A DNA stretch of 64,000 bases from Chitinophagaceae bacterium. GTDB taxonomy: Bacteria > Bacteroidota > Bacteroidia > Chitinophagales > Chitinophagaceae. The stretch lies in NCBI GenBank assembly GCA_016710745.1, contig JADJVB010000005.1:186001-250000 (forward strand), read 5' to 3'. Shown here in pieces: positions 8,979-17,213 of this stretch. How positions within the stretch are numbered: position 1 is the first letter of the stretch; every line of letters starts with the position of its first letter. The translations under genes and the position numbers were made by a program. Below the pieces are notes generated by a model. That model made no database searches, had not been told where the DNA came from, and saw only the letters and a program-made list of their open reading frames with translations.

Positions 8979-9133
8979 GGTCTGACAGTCTACCCCGATT
9001 TCTTTCGGAGCCCCCGTCTGACCATAAAAGCTGTCAAGGCAGTTCCAAACCGTCAGACACCTGAACAAAATGCCCGGTAAATCAGAAAGACTCACCGGGC
9101 ATTTTTTATATCGTCAGACGGGGGCGTCAGACG
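8979..9133. repeat. GTCTGAC-family repeats between two convergent genes
   Basis: The motif GTCTGAC or its reverse complement GTCAGAC occurs five times: about 8980, 9016, 9052, 9113 and 9126. The last two form the pair CGTCAGACG-GGGG-CGTCAGACG, which abuts the stop codon of the aldolase gene. The same pair, with a 6-bp central spacer, makes up the array upstream of proS at 25.9-26.1 kb. Copies in both orientations flank the terminator hairpin, so a transcript could fold into a larger structure. Confidence 0.75.
9067..9107. terminator. Bidirectional hairpin terminator
   Basis: A 12-bp perfect stem AAAATGCCCGGT / ACCGGGCATTTT with a 15-nt loop, followed by a T-run on the plus strand and an A-run before it. 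It lies between two convergent genes and can serve both. Confidence 0.85.
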
Positions 9134-9134
9134 A

Positions 9135-9788
9135 TTAAGCGAATTTCTTCGCATCCTCTAAAAATTTCGCCAATCCAATATCGGTTAATGGATGTTTTAA
9201 TAATCCTAAAATAGAATCCAACGGGCAGGTACACACGTCGGCACCAGCTTCGGCGCATTTGATGATATGATTTGGATTACGGATAGATGCCGCCAGAATT
9301 TCTGTTTTGTATCCCTGCATCGAAAAAATCTGGCGCATCTGGTGTATCAGTTCCATCCCATCCCAGCCACTATCGTCTATACGGCCAATAAATGGCGAAA
9401 CATAAGTAGCACCGGCTTTTGCCGCCAAAATAGCCTGGCCTGCGCTAAATATGAGGGTACAGTTAGTTCTGATCCCATTATCGGTAAACCATTTCAACGC
9501 CTTTATACCGTCTTTGATCATGGGCACTTTTACCACAATATTGGGATGGATAGCTGCCAGTTTCTTTCCTTCAGCCACGATGCCATCAAAATCGGTTGAG
9601 ATCACTTCGGCACTGATGTCTCCATCAACCAGTTCACATATTGTTTTGTAGTGGGCCATAACGGCTTCCTGTCCCTTTATCCCTTCTTTGGCCATCAGCG
9701 AAGGATTGGTGGTTACACCGTCTAAAATTCCGAGGTCGTTTGCTTCTTTAATTTGGGCCAGGTTGGCGGTATCAATAAAAAACTTCAT
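9135..9788 (-). CDS. fsa: Fructose-6-phosphate aldolase / transaldolase-like protein
   Basis: 217 residues, the size of the small transaldolase/FSA family. It begins MKFFIDTANL and contains GVTTNPSL. The Schiff-base lysine is K87 in VVKVPM, and the barrel end has ASIRNPNHI. The family cleaves or forms fructose 6-phosphate using dihydroxyacetone or transfers the dihydroxyacetone group in the pentose phosphate pathway. Sequence alone does not firmly separate FSA from transaldolase TalC. The gene is monocistronic and convergent with its neighbour. Confidence 0.92.
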   Translation of the reverse strand: MKFFIDTANLAQIKEANDLGILDGVTTNPSLMAKEGIKGQEAVMAHYKTICELVDGDISAEVISTDFDGIVAEGKKLAAIHPNIVVKVPMIKDGIKALKWFTDNGIRTNCTLIFSAGQAILAAKAGATYVSPFIGRIDDSGWDGMELIHQMRQIFSMQGYKTEILAASIRNPNHIIKCAEAGADVCTCPLDSILGLLKHPLTDIGLAKFLEDAKKFA

Positions 9789-9950
9789 GGTTAGGTATTA
9801 TTTAAGATTTAATAGGTAATATTCTTTGTAAAAATAAAATATTTGAAAGAGTATATGGGTAAATATTTATACAGTTAAAACAAACAAACTGTGGATTAGG
9901 AGTTTTAAGCCCAAAACTACTGCCAGGCTTGACATATGGGCATAAAAAAT

Positions 9951-10044
9951 GGCAAGTTACTTACATCGCACCGCTCAACCATCTACCCTTGCTACCTTCC
10001 GGTCCTGGGGGAGTTCAACAGGAGCTGGCCGTATAAGACTTGCC
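9951..10044 (-). ncRNA. ffs: Signal recognition particle RNA, small bacterial type
   Basis: On the minus strand the terminal GGCAAGT pairs with ACTTGCC, enclosing the conserved apical domain with CCGGAAGG followed by AGCAAGGGT, and GAACTCCCCCAGG on the 5' side. This is the SRP core that binds Ffh. The length of about 94-100 nt fits the small SRP RNA without an Alu domain. A U-run (plus-strand AAAAAA at 9944-9949) directly follows the 3' end as terminator. Confidence 0.92.
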
Positions 10045-10057
10045 GGGGCAAAGATAG

Positions 10058-10195
10058 GGAATTTGGAATTAGGAATTGAGAATTGGATGCTGGATGCTGG
10101 ATACTGGATGCTAGCCGTTAGCTATTAGCCGTTAGCTGTTAGAAATCGAATCAGGCCACTAATAGCTAATAGCTAATCGCTAACCGCTATCCGCT
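10058..10195. repeat. Period-7 tandem repeat array downstream of the DUF5103 gene
   Basis: Units of 7 bp run almost without break: GGAATTN three times from 10058, GGATGCT or GGATACT four times from 10085, then AGCCGTT, AGCTATT, AGCCGTT and AGCTGTT to 10140. After a 20-bp gap come AATAGCT, AATAGCT, AATCGCT, AACCGCT and ATCCGCT (10161-10195), roughly the inverse of the AGC units, so the two halves can pair. It lies between the SRP RNA and the DUF5103 stop codon. Confidence 0.8.
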
Positions 10196-10202
10196 AACAG
10201 AG

Positions 10203-10886
10203 CTAAAAACTAATCCCCGGCTTATCAGTTCTCGAATTTATCCTGCCAACACCGATCAACTGATCGGCACGGTCGGTAAAGGATTTATAATACATTAAGA
10301 TGGTATACCCGTTTTCGGTTTCCCAGTAATCGCCTTCGAGATCGCGCCGGTCGGCAAAATTGTTCTTATTAATAGCTATGTAAGTGTAATTGTAGTAACC
10401 TTGTTTTAAAAACGCGGTGCATTCATACACCCCTTTTTCGGGGTTAAAAACCATTTTGGTTTTATCATTAAATTCATAGTTGGTTAACTGTCCTGCCAGG
10501 TAAATATCTTTATCGGGATATGGCACCCCGTTGGGCGCAGCCAGGCTGAAATGCACCGTGGCAAAATCTCCCTGCCAGTTGGGATTGATGGTTTCATAGG
10601 TTTCTATCAAATACATGCCGTTTAGGTCCCTGAAATAAACATAACGTTGAGCGCTACGGTCGGCATCGGGAAACAAATACATATCCGTACCATTTTTTCG
10701 ATAGTCGGCCGTTTTAACCCGGTCACTCTGCAGCCTGAAACTGCGCAGATCGAGCCAACGCCACTCTTTACCTCCCGGAAAAACAGCGAGGTTTTCGGTA
10801 TTGAATTCGAGCGTATTGCCCCGTACAAAAGTTGGCTTAATATCCCTCAACGCGTTATCCCAACGGTTGTTCTGCAGGATCACCAC
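10203..10886 (-). CDS. DUF5103 protein, C-terminal part (frameshifted)
   Basis: 227-residue open frame forming the second half of a DUF5103 protein. It contains WLDLRSFRLQSDRV and an immunoglobulin-like segment (DIYLAGQLTNYEFND...YECTAFLKQGYYNYTYIAIN). It continues the protein encoded at 10916-11464. Adding one A to the A5 run on the coding strand (plus-strand T run 10946-10950) joins the halves into about 420 residues with the sequence HQKIQFSANINGLNS across the joint. DUF5103 proteins are Bacteroidota-specific exported proteins of unknown function. Confidence 0.85.
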   Translation of the reverse strand: MVILQNNRWDNALRDIKPTFVRGNTLEFNTENLAVFPGGKEWRWLDLRSFRLQSDRVKTADYRKNGTDMYLFPDADRSAQRYVYFRDLNGMYLIETYETINPNWQGDFATVHFSLAAPNGVPYPDKDIYLAGQLTNYEFNDKTKMVFNPEKGVYECTAFLKQGYYNYTYIAINKNNFADRRDLEGDYWETENGYTILMYYKSFTDRADQLIGVGRINSRTDKPGISF

Positions 10887-10915
10887 TTTAATCTGTTGAG
10901 CCGCGCTAAAAGAAT

Positions 10916-11464
10916 TTAATCCATTGATGTTTGCCGAAAACTGAATTTTTGGTGACTGGAAAACAATTGCGGTAAAAACGGCTGTACAACCTGTCCGCCA
11001 ATAGCGGCTTTCTGATCCAGAACCAATATGCGGCGGGTAATCGCCAACCTGGACGTATCACCATCCAAATACACTTTCAAAATATAATTCCCCGACATGG
11101 TCAGCGTAGTACTCTGATCGGGTACCATGGCCTGGTAATGGGTATAACGGGTTAAGGCAATGGAGGAATAGCGATAAGTACCGATCCGTTGTTGGGTAAA
11201 TCCTTTGGTATATAAAAACTGACTGATGTCGACCGGTTTCCAATCGTAATCGCAAAGCACCATCGTATAATAATAACTTTTTACATTGGCATCCAGGTCG
11301 TCGAAATTAAGATCCATCCGGTCGGTGCTGTTGATCCGGTAAATGGGCAGCGATTCCTGGTCGCCGTACATATGAAAACGAACGGCTACGATATTCTCCT
11401 TGTAAACGGCATCAGTAAGTTGAGCAAAGGCACCTGAGCCAAACAGGAAGTTAACGACTAACAA
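10916..11464 (-). CDS. DUF5103 protein, N-terminal part (frameshifted)
   Basis: 182 residues with the end of a signal peptide (VVNFLFGSGAFAQ) and the DUF5103 N-terminal domain (SYYYTMVLCDYDWKPVDIS, TRYTHYQAMVPDQ). It runs out of frame after about residue 176 at the A5 run near 10948. The TTG at 11464 gives an unusually short signal peptide. The frame is open up to 11506, where ATA stands at the place a start codon is expected, giving EKLPAADWLLPVFLLVVNF. The true start is therefore unclear. Confidence 0.82.
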   Translation of the reverse strand: MLVVNFLFGSGAFAQLTDAVYKENIVAVRFHMYGDQESLPIYRINSTDRMDLNFDDLDANVKSYYYTMVLCDYDWKPVDISQFLYTKGFTQQRIGTYRYSSIALTRYTHYQAMVPDQSTTLTMSGNYILKVYLDGDTSRLAITRRILVLDQKAAIGGQVVQPFLPQLFSSHQKFSFRQTSMD

Positions 11465-11618
11465 AAAGACTGGTAAAAGCCAGTCTGCGGCAGGCAGCTT
11501 TTCTATTTATGATCATTACGGTCAAAACAACAGTTCTCAGCCGTTTATTATTTTCTGAGATAGGAACAACCTTATCAACTTTCACTATGTTATCGTTAAT
11601 CATTAATTTAAATAAAAT

Positions 11619-11626
11619 ACATTTGT
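11619..11626 (+). promoter_or_regulatory. Bacteroidota -7 promoter box for the permease gene
   Basis: TACATTTG is a perfect TAnnTTTG match 22 bp before the TTG start of the permease, in the divergent intergenic region. A clear -33 TTG is not visible. Confidence 0.55.
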
Positions 11627-11648
11627 AAGATAACAAAAAATATGCCGT

Positions 11649-12878
11649 TTGAATGTATCGGTCTTTATAGCTAAACGCATTGCCTTTAACCGGCAAAAGA
11701 CGTTTTCCAGATTTATTATACGGCTGGCTATTGGTGCAACCGCCATCAGTGTGGCTATTATGATCGTGGCGATGAGTTTTGTCAACGGTTTTCAACAGGT
11801 CATCAGCAATAAGGTTTTCAGCTTCTGGGGACATATTCGGGTGCAACAAAATGTGCAAAACAGGGTTACCATCGCCGAAGAATTTCCCATTACACAAAAT
11901 GACAGTATAGAAAGCTACCTGAAAGCGATTCCGGAAGTAAAAACCGTTGAGCGTTTTGCAACCAAATCGGCGATCGTAAAATATAACGCGGCCATTGAAA
12001 GCATTTTACTAAAAGGCGTTGATTCTTCTTTTGATTTTAAACGGCTGGATCCGTTTTTGCTGGAAGGAAAATGGGTTTCCTTTACAGACAGCGGATATAG
12101 CAGCGAGATCAATATTTCGGCTTACACGGCCAATCAACTGGAAGCCAAACTGCATGATAGTGTTTTTGTTTTCTTTTTCAGGGAAGATGGCTCAAAAACA
12201 GCACGCTGGCTGGTGATCAGCGGCATTTATAAAACGGCCATTGATGAATACGACAAAAATTTCGGCATCTGCGATATTAATTTGATCAGGAAATTAAATC
12301 TTTGGGAACCCGACCAGATCGGTGGCTACGAAATATTTTTAAAGGACTATCGAGATACCGATTCGCTAAATAACCGGATCTATGAAGAACTGCCACAAAG
12401 CTGGTACAGCCGCTCTATCAAAGAAATTTATCCCAATATTTTCGACTGGCTGGGTTTGCAGGGGCAGATCAAAAATATGCTGCTGATCATTATGATGGTG
12501 GTGGCCGTGGTAAACCTGATCACCTGTTTAATTATCCTGGTTTTAGAAAGAACCCGGATGACGGGCGTTTTAAAGGCATTGGGCGCTTCTGATTGGAAAG
12601 TGCAACAGATATTTTTGTACAATACAACCGTAATAGCGGTAACCGGTATTATCGCCGGTGCCGCATTAGGTTTGGGTATATGCTGGCTGCAGGAAGCCAC
12701 CGGTTTTATTAAACTGAATGAAGAAGCCTATTATATGAGCGCCGCACACGCAGAAGTAGTGTGGTGGCAGGTTTTGTTGATTTGCCTGGCTACGTTGGTT
12801 GTGTCGTTCGCCACTTTGATTTTTCCTACTTTACTGATTAAGAAAATTAAACCGGTGCAGGCGATACAGTTTAGGTGA
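11649..12878 (+). CDS. FtsX-like ABC transporter permease (LolC/LolE type), TTG start
   Basis: 409 residues. An N-terminal helix (residues about 23-47) is followed by a large periplasmic domain and three C-terminal helices, the LolCE/FtsX layout. NMLLIIMMVVAVVNLITCLIILVLERT with MTGVLKALGA is the family hallmark. Members release lipoproteins from the inner membrane or move other substrates with a separate ATPase; no ATPase gene is adjacent. The TTG start gives MNVSVFIAKRIAFNRQ, which matches family N-termini. An ATG at 11643 is out of frame by one base. Confidence 0.9.
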   Translation: MNVSVFIAKRIAFNRQKTFSRFIIRLAIGATAISVAIMIVAMSFVNGFQQVISNKVFSFWGHIRVQQNVQNRVTIAEEFPITQNDSIESYLKAIPEVKTVERFATKSAIVKYNAAIESILLKGVDSSFDFKRLDPFLLEGKWVSFTDSGYSSEINISAYTANQLEAKLHDSVFVFFFREDGSKTARWLVISGIYKTAIDEYDKNFGICDINLIRKLNLWEPDQIGGYEIFLKDYRDTDSLNNRIYEELPQSWYSRSIKEIYPNIFDWLGLQGQIKNMLLIIMMVVAVVNLITCLIILVLERTRMTGVLKALGASDWKVQQIFLYNTTVIAVTGIIAGAALGLGICWLQEATGFIKLNEEAYYMSAAHAEVVWWQVLLICLATLVVSFATLIFPTLLIKKIKPVQAIQFR

Positions 12879-12947
12879 TCAAATCCAAATGTTTAAATAC
12901 CGGAAATTTTGCAAAAAAATTGAATAAAAATTAATATCAGATTTCTC

Positions 12948-12965
12948 TCCCGATCACTATCGGGA
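12948..12965. repeat. 18-bp palindromic element (TCCCGAT...ATCGGGA)
   Basis: TCCCGATCACTATCGGGA has a 7-bp perfect stem and a 4-nt loop, between the permease and the methyltransferase. A near-identical palindrome is inserted in the tRNA-Lys copy at 38995-39012. Confidence 0.6.
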
Positions 12966-12984
12966 CGAAATGACAGGCATTTTG

Positions 12985-13139
12985 TTATTTAATTATGGCA
13001 AGTATTATTCCTGCCGCCACAGCCGCATTCAACGATTCGGCTTCGCCTGATCTGGCAATGGTGATTTTTTCATTCACCAGATCCAGCACCTCGTCGCTTA
13101 TCCCATGAGATTCATTGCCAATGACGATTATTCCTTCCC
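12985..13139 (-). pseudogene. SpoU-family RNA methyltransferase, C-terminal fragment out of frame
   Basis: This stretch encodes GEGIIVIGNESHGISDEVLD and then RSGEAESLNAAVAAGIILAI before TAA at 12985. These are the conserved knot motifs II and III that bind S-adenosylmethionine and form the active-site end of SpoU/TrmH enzymes. It belongs to the protein starting at 13727. Adding one T on the coding strand at the AATTA sequence (plus 13142-13143) restores one frame of about 247 codons. Confidence 0.85.
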
Positions 13140-13727
13140 CTAATTTTCCAAGGCTTTTAGTTCGGTACCATCCAGTGCAGCTCCATAAATTTTAGTCGAC
13201 GCATTATCTTTCAACCAGTCAACCAAATGGGTATAGATAATAGTAACCCTGCCCAGGCTGCCCATGGTACTTTGCACCACTTTGGCATTGTACATATCGG
13301 CGCAGCCGGTAGAACAAATGATATTTTCCACCCCAAACCAATCGGCTATACGAATAATAGTACCCAGGTTTCCCGGATCCTGTATGGTATCCAGCACCAA
13401 ACTGATCTTGCCGGCTAATGACACCGAAGTCGGAGGCCTTCTTTTTTCAAAAACGGCCAATACCTGGTTGGCTGTTGACAAAGCCGAAATCTTTTTCAAT
13501 TCAAAATCTTCTACCGACTCTATTAATACATCGTTAAGCGCCAAACCTGTTTTTTCATGGGTAGATATCCAGCTTTGCAGCGCAAAAATCTCTTTGCAAA
13601 CAAATTTCCGGCTATTGATTAAATCTAAAACTACCTTTGGTCCTTCGGCTATAAACAAGCCTTTTTCATCTCTGAATTTTTTGTGCCACAAACTTTGGAT
13701 ATATTTGGTATGTGTTTTGCTTATCAT
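13140..13727 (-). CDS. SpoU/TrmH-family rRNA methyltransferase, N-terminal part (frameshifted)
   Basis: 195 residues. The N-terminus (KYIQSLWHKKFRDEKGLFIAEG) is the substrate-binding domain of RlmB/TrmH-like 2'-O-methyltransferases. Motif I (DTIQDPGNLGTIIRIADWFG) begins the SPOUT domain. The frame ends prematurely at KALEN-stop, and the remaining motifs continue one base out of frame at 12985-13139. The exact modified rRNA or tRNA position cannot be read from sequence. Its start lies only 16 bp from the divergent tamL ATG. Confidence 0.88.
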   Translation of the reverse strand: MISKTHTKYIQSLWHKKFRDEKGLFIAEGPKVVLDLINSRKFVCKEIFALQSWISTHEKTGLALNDVLIESVEDFELKKISALSTANQVLAVFEKRRPPTSVSLAGKISLVLDTIQDPGNLGTIIRIADWFGVENIICSTGCADMYNAKVVQSTMGSLGRVTIIYTHLVDWLKDNASTKIYGAALDGTELKALEN

Positions 13728-13743
13728 AGTCGCTTTAAAATTT

Positions 13744-16236
13744 ATGCGGGTTAACCCTTTAAATACCTATAGTCTCTTACGTAACTTGAAATATATTCTA
13801 TTTTTTTGCGCGTTACTGTTATCCTGTACCGTTCCCAAAAAGTATCAAAAAGGTAAACCTTTTCTCATAAAAAATACGATCGAAGTTAAGGGAGGAGATT
13901 TTAACAAAGAAGAAAGAAGCAGTTTGCGTCAACGATTAAATGCCCAATTAGATGACAGTTCGCGGGTAAATGTGGTTGATAAATATTTTATACGCCATGT
14001 AATTACAAGTCCGCCTGCCTACGACAGTAATTCAACGATAAAATCGGCCCGCAATATGGAGACTTCGATGTTGCACCTCGGTTATTATAAGGCCAAAGCC
14101 ACATTTGAAGTGGATACGCAGCGAATCAATAACCAGGAACGTGTACAGGTTAAATACACCGTGCAGGTTAATAAACCCACATTAATTGACACCTTCTCCT
14201 ATATTTTACGCCGGCCCGATCTGCAGAAACTGGCTATAGAAAATCTCAATAATACATTGATTGAAAAAGGGAACCCGGTAACTAAGGCGGCTGTTTTGGG
14301 CGAAATAAACCGGTTGGTTGATATTTACCGAAATAACGGATATTACAAATTCACCTCAGAAGAACTGGTTATGCGTGGCGACACCACCGTGGCCGCATTA
14401 ACCACCATCACCGACGATATTTTTGAACAATTACGACTACTGGCCGAAGCGCAGCAGGCGAGAGATTCTCCCACCATTAAACTGGCTGTGGTTTTGAATC
14501 CACCGACCGACAGCAGTAAGTTGAAACAATATTACATTAACAATATCTATATTTTCCCCGATTACAGAAACGGCGACAAACCGGATGACAAATCACTTAC
14601 CGAAAAATTAGTTTTAAAAAAGAGATGCGATACCTGTGCGGCCGATACCAGCTTTATCATCCGTTATCACAAATACCTGTTCAAGCAAAAATTCCTCACC
14701 CGCCAAATGTATCTGCGGAAGGGAGAATTATACCGGCAGAATGACTTTTATAAATCACTCAACAGTTTTGCCCGGGCAGGCGTTTGGCAGATCACCAATA
14801 TCCAGGTTGATGAAGTGAAAAACAAAGACAGCCTGAACAAGATCGACCTGCTGGTGCAGCTAACTCCGGGTAAGCAATACGGTTATGAGGCTTCGTTGGA
14901 AGCCAGCTATTCCGCATCGAGCAATACCAACAGTGTAACAGCGGCCAATGCCGGTAACCTGCTTGGACTGTCGGGTAATATCTCATTCGTGAACAGAAAC
15001 CTGCGCAAGGAAGGGATCAAAATGACCAACTCGCTCCTGGCCGGTGTGGAATTTAATTTCAGGCCCGACAGTAACAATACAAAAAACCTGATCAATTCCA
15101 ATGAGATCAGTTATACCAACAATATCGCATTTCCCCGACTGGTTTTTCCGTTTTCAAAATTCAGTCTTGATAAAAGATTCAATGCAACCGAATCCTTTAT
15201 TACAACCAAGCTCTCGTATATAAATCGTATCAACTTATTCAACCTGCAGGGTTTCAACTTTGGTGTGGGTTACTCGGCAACTACTAAAAAGAACCGGAAC
15301 TGGATCTTCAGGCCTTTAAATATCGAATTTGCCCGGTTATATAACGAAACCGATAGTTTCAGGCGAACCCTGGCCGAAAATCCCTTTTTGCGATATTCGT
15401 TCAATACAGCCCTGGTGGCTGGTTCCAGCATTGGTTACCGGATCAACAAGGTAAATCCAAAACACACTAACCGGCAACACAGTTTAAAAATAAATATTGA
15501 AGAATCGGGTTTACTCTGGGGACGGTTTGGTTTTTTCGAAAAATACATGAAGCAGTTTGCCAAAGCCGATGTGGAATATATTTACTCGGCAAACCGGCCT
15601 AAATCGGCTTTCATTTTCCGGGTCTTCGGCGGCATTGGTGTGGCTTCCAAAAAAGATACCACCCTGCCCTTCTTTAAACAATTTTTTGGTGGTGGAAGCA
15701 ACAGTATGCGGGGCTGGCCCGTAAGAGGCATCGGCCGGGGCTCGCAACCGCTTGCGCCATACGGGTCAAACTCGTTCAATGATCGCACCGGCGATATACA
15801 GTTGGAAACCAATTTTGAATACCGCTACACCATTGCACAGATCATCCCCAATTCGCTGGTACTTAGAGGCGCTTTATTTGTTGATATGGGCAATGTGTGG
15901 AATTTCAGAAACACCATTCCGGGCGGTGGTGAAGACAGTACACAATTTCAATTTAAAAATCTGTATAAGGAACTGGGCGTGGCTGCAGGTACCGGCTTCC
16001 GGTTAGATTTCAATTATTTTATCGTTCGGTTCGATTTCGGTTTCCGGTTCAAACGACCAGATATCAGTGAAAATAATGGCTGGCAAATTCCCGATATTAA
16101 TTTCAATAATTTATTCAGAAGAGGTGAACAGGTGCCCGATCCGGCCGATCCAACAAAAACCTATAACGACAACCGCTACAGAAAATGGCGATACGAAAAT
16201 TATAATTTAACGATTGGGATCAGTTATCCGTTTTAG
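13744..16236 (+). CDS. tamL: TamL, lipidated BamA/TamA-superfamily outer membrane protein
   Basis: 830 residues from ATG 13744. A lipoprotein signal (FFCALLLSC, Cys 28) is followed by POTRA-like segments to about residue 430 and a C-terminal beta-barrel with the GGSNSMRGWPVRGIGRG motif typical of the Omp85 family. It ends in a barrel-type strand (LTIGISYPF). Lipidated TamA homologues, called TamL, are known in Bacteroidota and act with TamB in outer membrane assembly; a TamB is encoded at 53.5 kb. A TTG at 13786 would give the compact signal peptide MKYILFFCALLLSC and is a good alternative start, leaving 58 rather than 16 bp for the divergent promoters. Confidence 0.88.
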   Translation: MRVNPLNTYSLLRNLKYILFFCALLLSCTVPKKYQKGKPFLIKNTIEVKGGDFNKEERSSLRQRLNAQLDDSSRVNVVDKYFIRHVITSPPAYDSNSTIKSARNMETSMLHLGYYKAKATFEVDTQRINNQERVQVKYTVQVNKPTLIDTFSYILRRPDLQKLAIENLNNTLIEKGNPVTKAAVLGEINRLVDIYRNNGYYKFTSEELVMRGDTTVAALTTITDDIFEQLRLLAEAQQARDSPTIKLAVVLNPPTDSSKLKQYYINNIYIFPDYRNGDKPDDKSLTEKLVLKKRCDTCAADTSFIIRYHKYLFKQKFLTRQMYLRKGELYRQNDFYKSLNSFARAGVWQITNIQVDEVKNKDSLNKIDLLVQLTPGKQYGYEASLEASYSASSNTNSVTAANAGNLLGLSGNISFVNRNLRKEGIKMTNSLLAGVEFNFRPDSNNTKNLINSNEISYTNNIAFPRLVFPFSKFSLDKRFNATESFITTKLSYINRINLFNLQGFNFGVGYSATTKKNRNWIFRPLNIEFARLYNETDSFRRTLAENPFLRYSFNTALVAGSSIGYRINKVNPKHTNRQHSLKINIEESGLLWGRFGFFEKYMKQFAKADVEYIYSANRPKSAFIFRVFGGIGVASKKDTTLPFFKQFFGGGSNSMRGWPVRGIGRGSQPLAPYGSNSFNDRTGDIQLETNFEYRYTIAQIIPNSLVLRGALFVDMGNVWNFRNTIPGGGEDSTQFQFKNLYKELGVAAGTGFRLDFNYFIVRFDFGFRFKRPDISENNGWQIPDINFNNLFRRGEQVPDPADPTKTYNDNRYRKWRYENYNLTIGISYPF

Positions 16237-16242
16237 AAGACA

Positions 16243-16319
16243 GGATGCTGGATAATGGATGCTGGATAATGGATAGTGGATAATGGATAGTGGATAGTGG
16301 ATAATGGATAGTGGATAAT
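16243..16319. repeat. Period-7 tandem array GGATNNT, 11 units
   Basis: Eleven consecutive 7-bp units without interruption: GGATGCT, GGATAAT and GGATAGT in mixed order. It lies between the convergent tamL and truB genes, 7 bp after the tamL stop. Each unit begins with GGAT and ends with T; only positions five and six vary. Confidence 0.9.
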
Positions 16320-16349
16320 AATTTTGGTCATTAAAACATCATTCATTCT

Positions 16350-17132
16350 TCATTCTTTATTGCTTATTTCCATCTCAAATGTTTCCATAGTTACAGCATC
16401 TACATTTTTAAACTCACCAATACGGGTTCGGCACAAACTGCTTAAATAGCCGCCGCAGCCCAGTGCAGCGCCGTAATCGTTGGCCAGACTTCGAATGTAT
16501 GTACCCGTAGAACAAATGACTTTAAAATATACCACCGGCATTTCAACGTTGGTTATTTCGAAGGATTTAATATGAATGTTGCGTGCTTTCAGATCAACTT
16601 CTTCTCCCCTTCTGGCCAATTCATACAAAGCAACGCCGTCTTTTTTTATCGCTGAAAACATAGGGGGTAGTTGCTGGATATCACCGATAAATTGTTCAGT
16701 AGCCCGTTGCAGCATGTCGACTGTTACATTTGAATAATCCTTTTGCTGTTCGGGTTCACTTTCCAGGTCGTAGGTGGGTGTAACGGCACCTAAGGTAATG
16801 CTGCCGGTATACTCCTTTTCCTGTGCCATGAATTCATTTATTTTTTTGGTGAACCTGCCGGTGCAAACAATGAGCAGGCCGGTGGCCAGCGGATCCAGGG
16901 TGCCTGCATGTCCTATTTTTTTTCCCTGGATCAGGCTACGCAGCTTACGAACCACATCAAAAGATGTCCAGTGCAGGGGTTTGTTGATCAATAAAACTTT
17001 TCCGTCGAGATATCGCTGCTGAATGGCTGGGTCAATGGGAATCCTTTCTTTGCGTTCGGGCTTTACCGGTGTTTCTCCGGCGTTGATAAGTTTGTTGGTA
17101 TATCTTTCTCGGTATGTTGTTTTACGGGCCAA
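16350..17132 (-). CDS. truB: tRNA pseudouridine(55) synthase TruB
   Basis: 260 residues. The catalytic aspartate is D80 in GHAGTLDPLATG, and the KPLHWTSFDVV, PPMFSAIKKDGVALYELAR and STGTYIRSLAND motifs are all present. TruB makes pseudouridine 55 in the T-loop of tRNAs. An N-terminal extension of about 35 basic residues precedes the usual start (DGKVLLINKP); I see no later ATG that would remove it. The gene follows the DUF58 gene on the same strand, 81 bp downstream. Confidence 0.95.
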   Translation of the reverse strand: MARKTTYRERYTNKLINAGETPVKPERKERIPIDPAIQQRYLDGKVLLINKPLHWTSFDVVRKLRSLIQGKKIGHAGTLDPLATGLLIVCTGRFTKKINEFMAQEKEYTGSITLGAVTPTYDLESEPEQQKDYSNVTVDMLQRATEQFIGDIQQLPPMFSAIKKDGVALYELARRGEEVDLKARNIHIKSFEITNVEMPVVYFKVICSTGTYIRSLANDYGAALGCGGYLSSLCRTRIGEFKNVDAVTMETFEMEISNKE

Positions 17133-17213
17133 TTTTTTTTTGCGAAGATACTATTTGATTATTTGTTCCCGTAGCGCTTGAGTGATTCACCCCTTTGGGG
17201 CGACTCACCTTAC

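Noticed and set aside
11642..11675. Alternative ATG for the permease, in the frame one base off
   Set aside because: It gives an 11-codon frame before a stop. The TTG start matches family N-termini, although removal of one G would also join the ATG in frame.
13264..13743. Long in-frame extension upstream of tamL, giving a 990-residue frame
   Set aside because: The first 160 codons are antisense to the SpoU methyltransferase. The lipoprotein signal begins at or after 13744.
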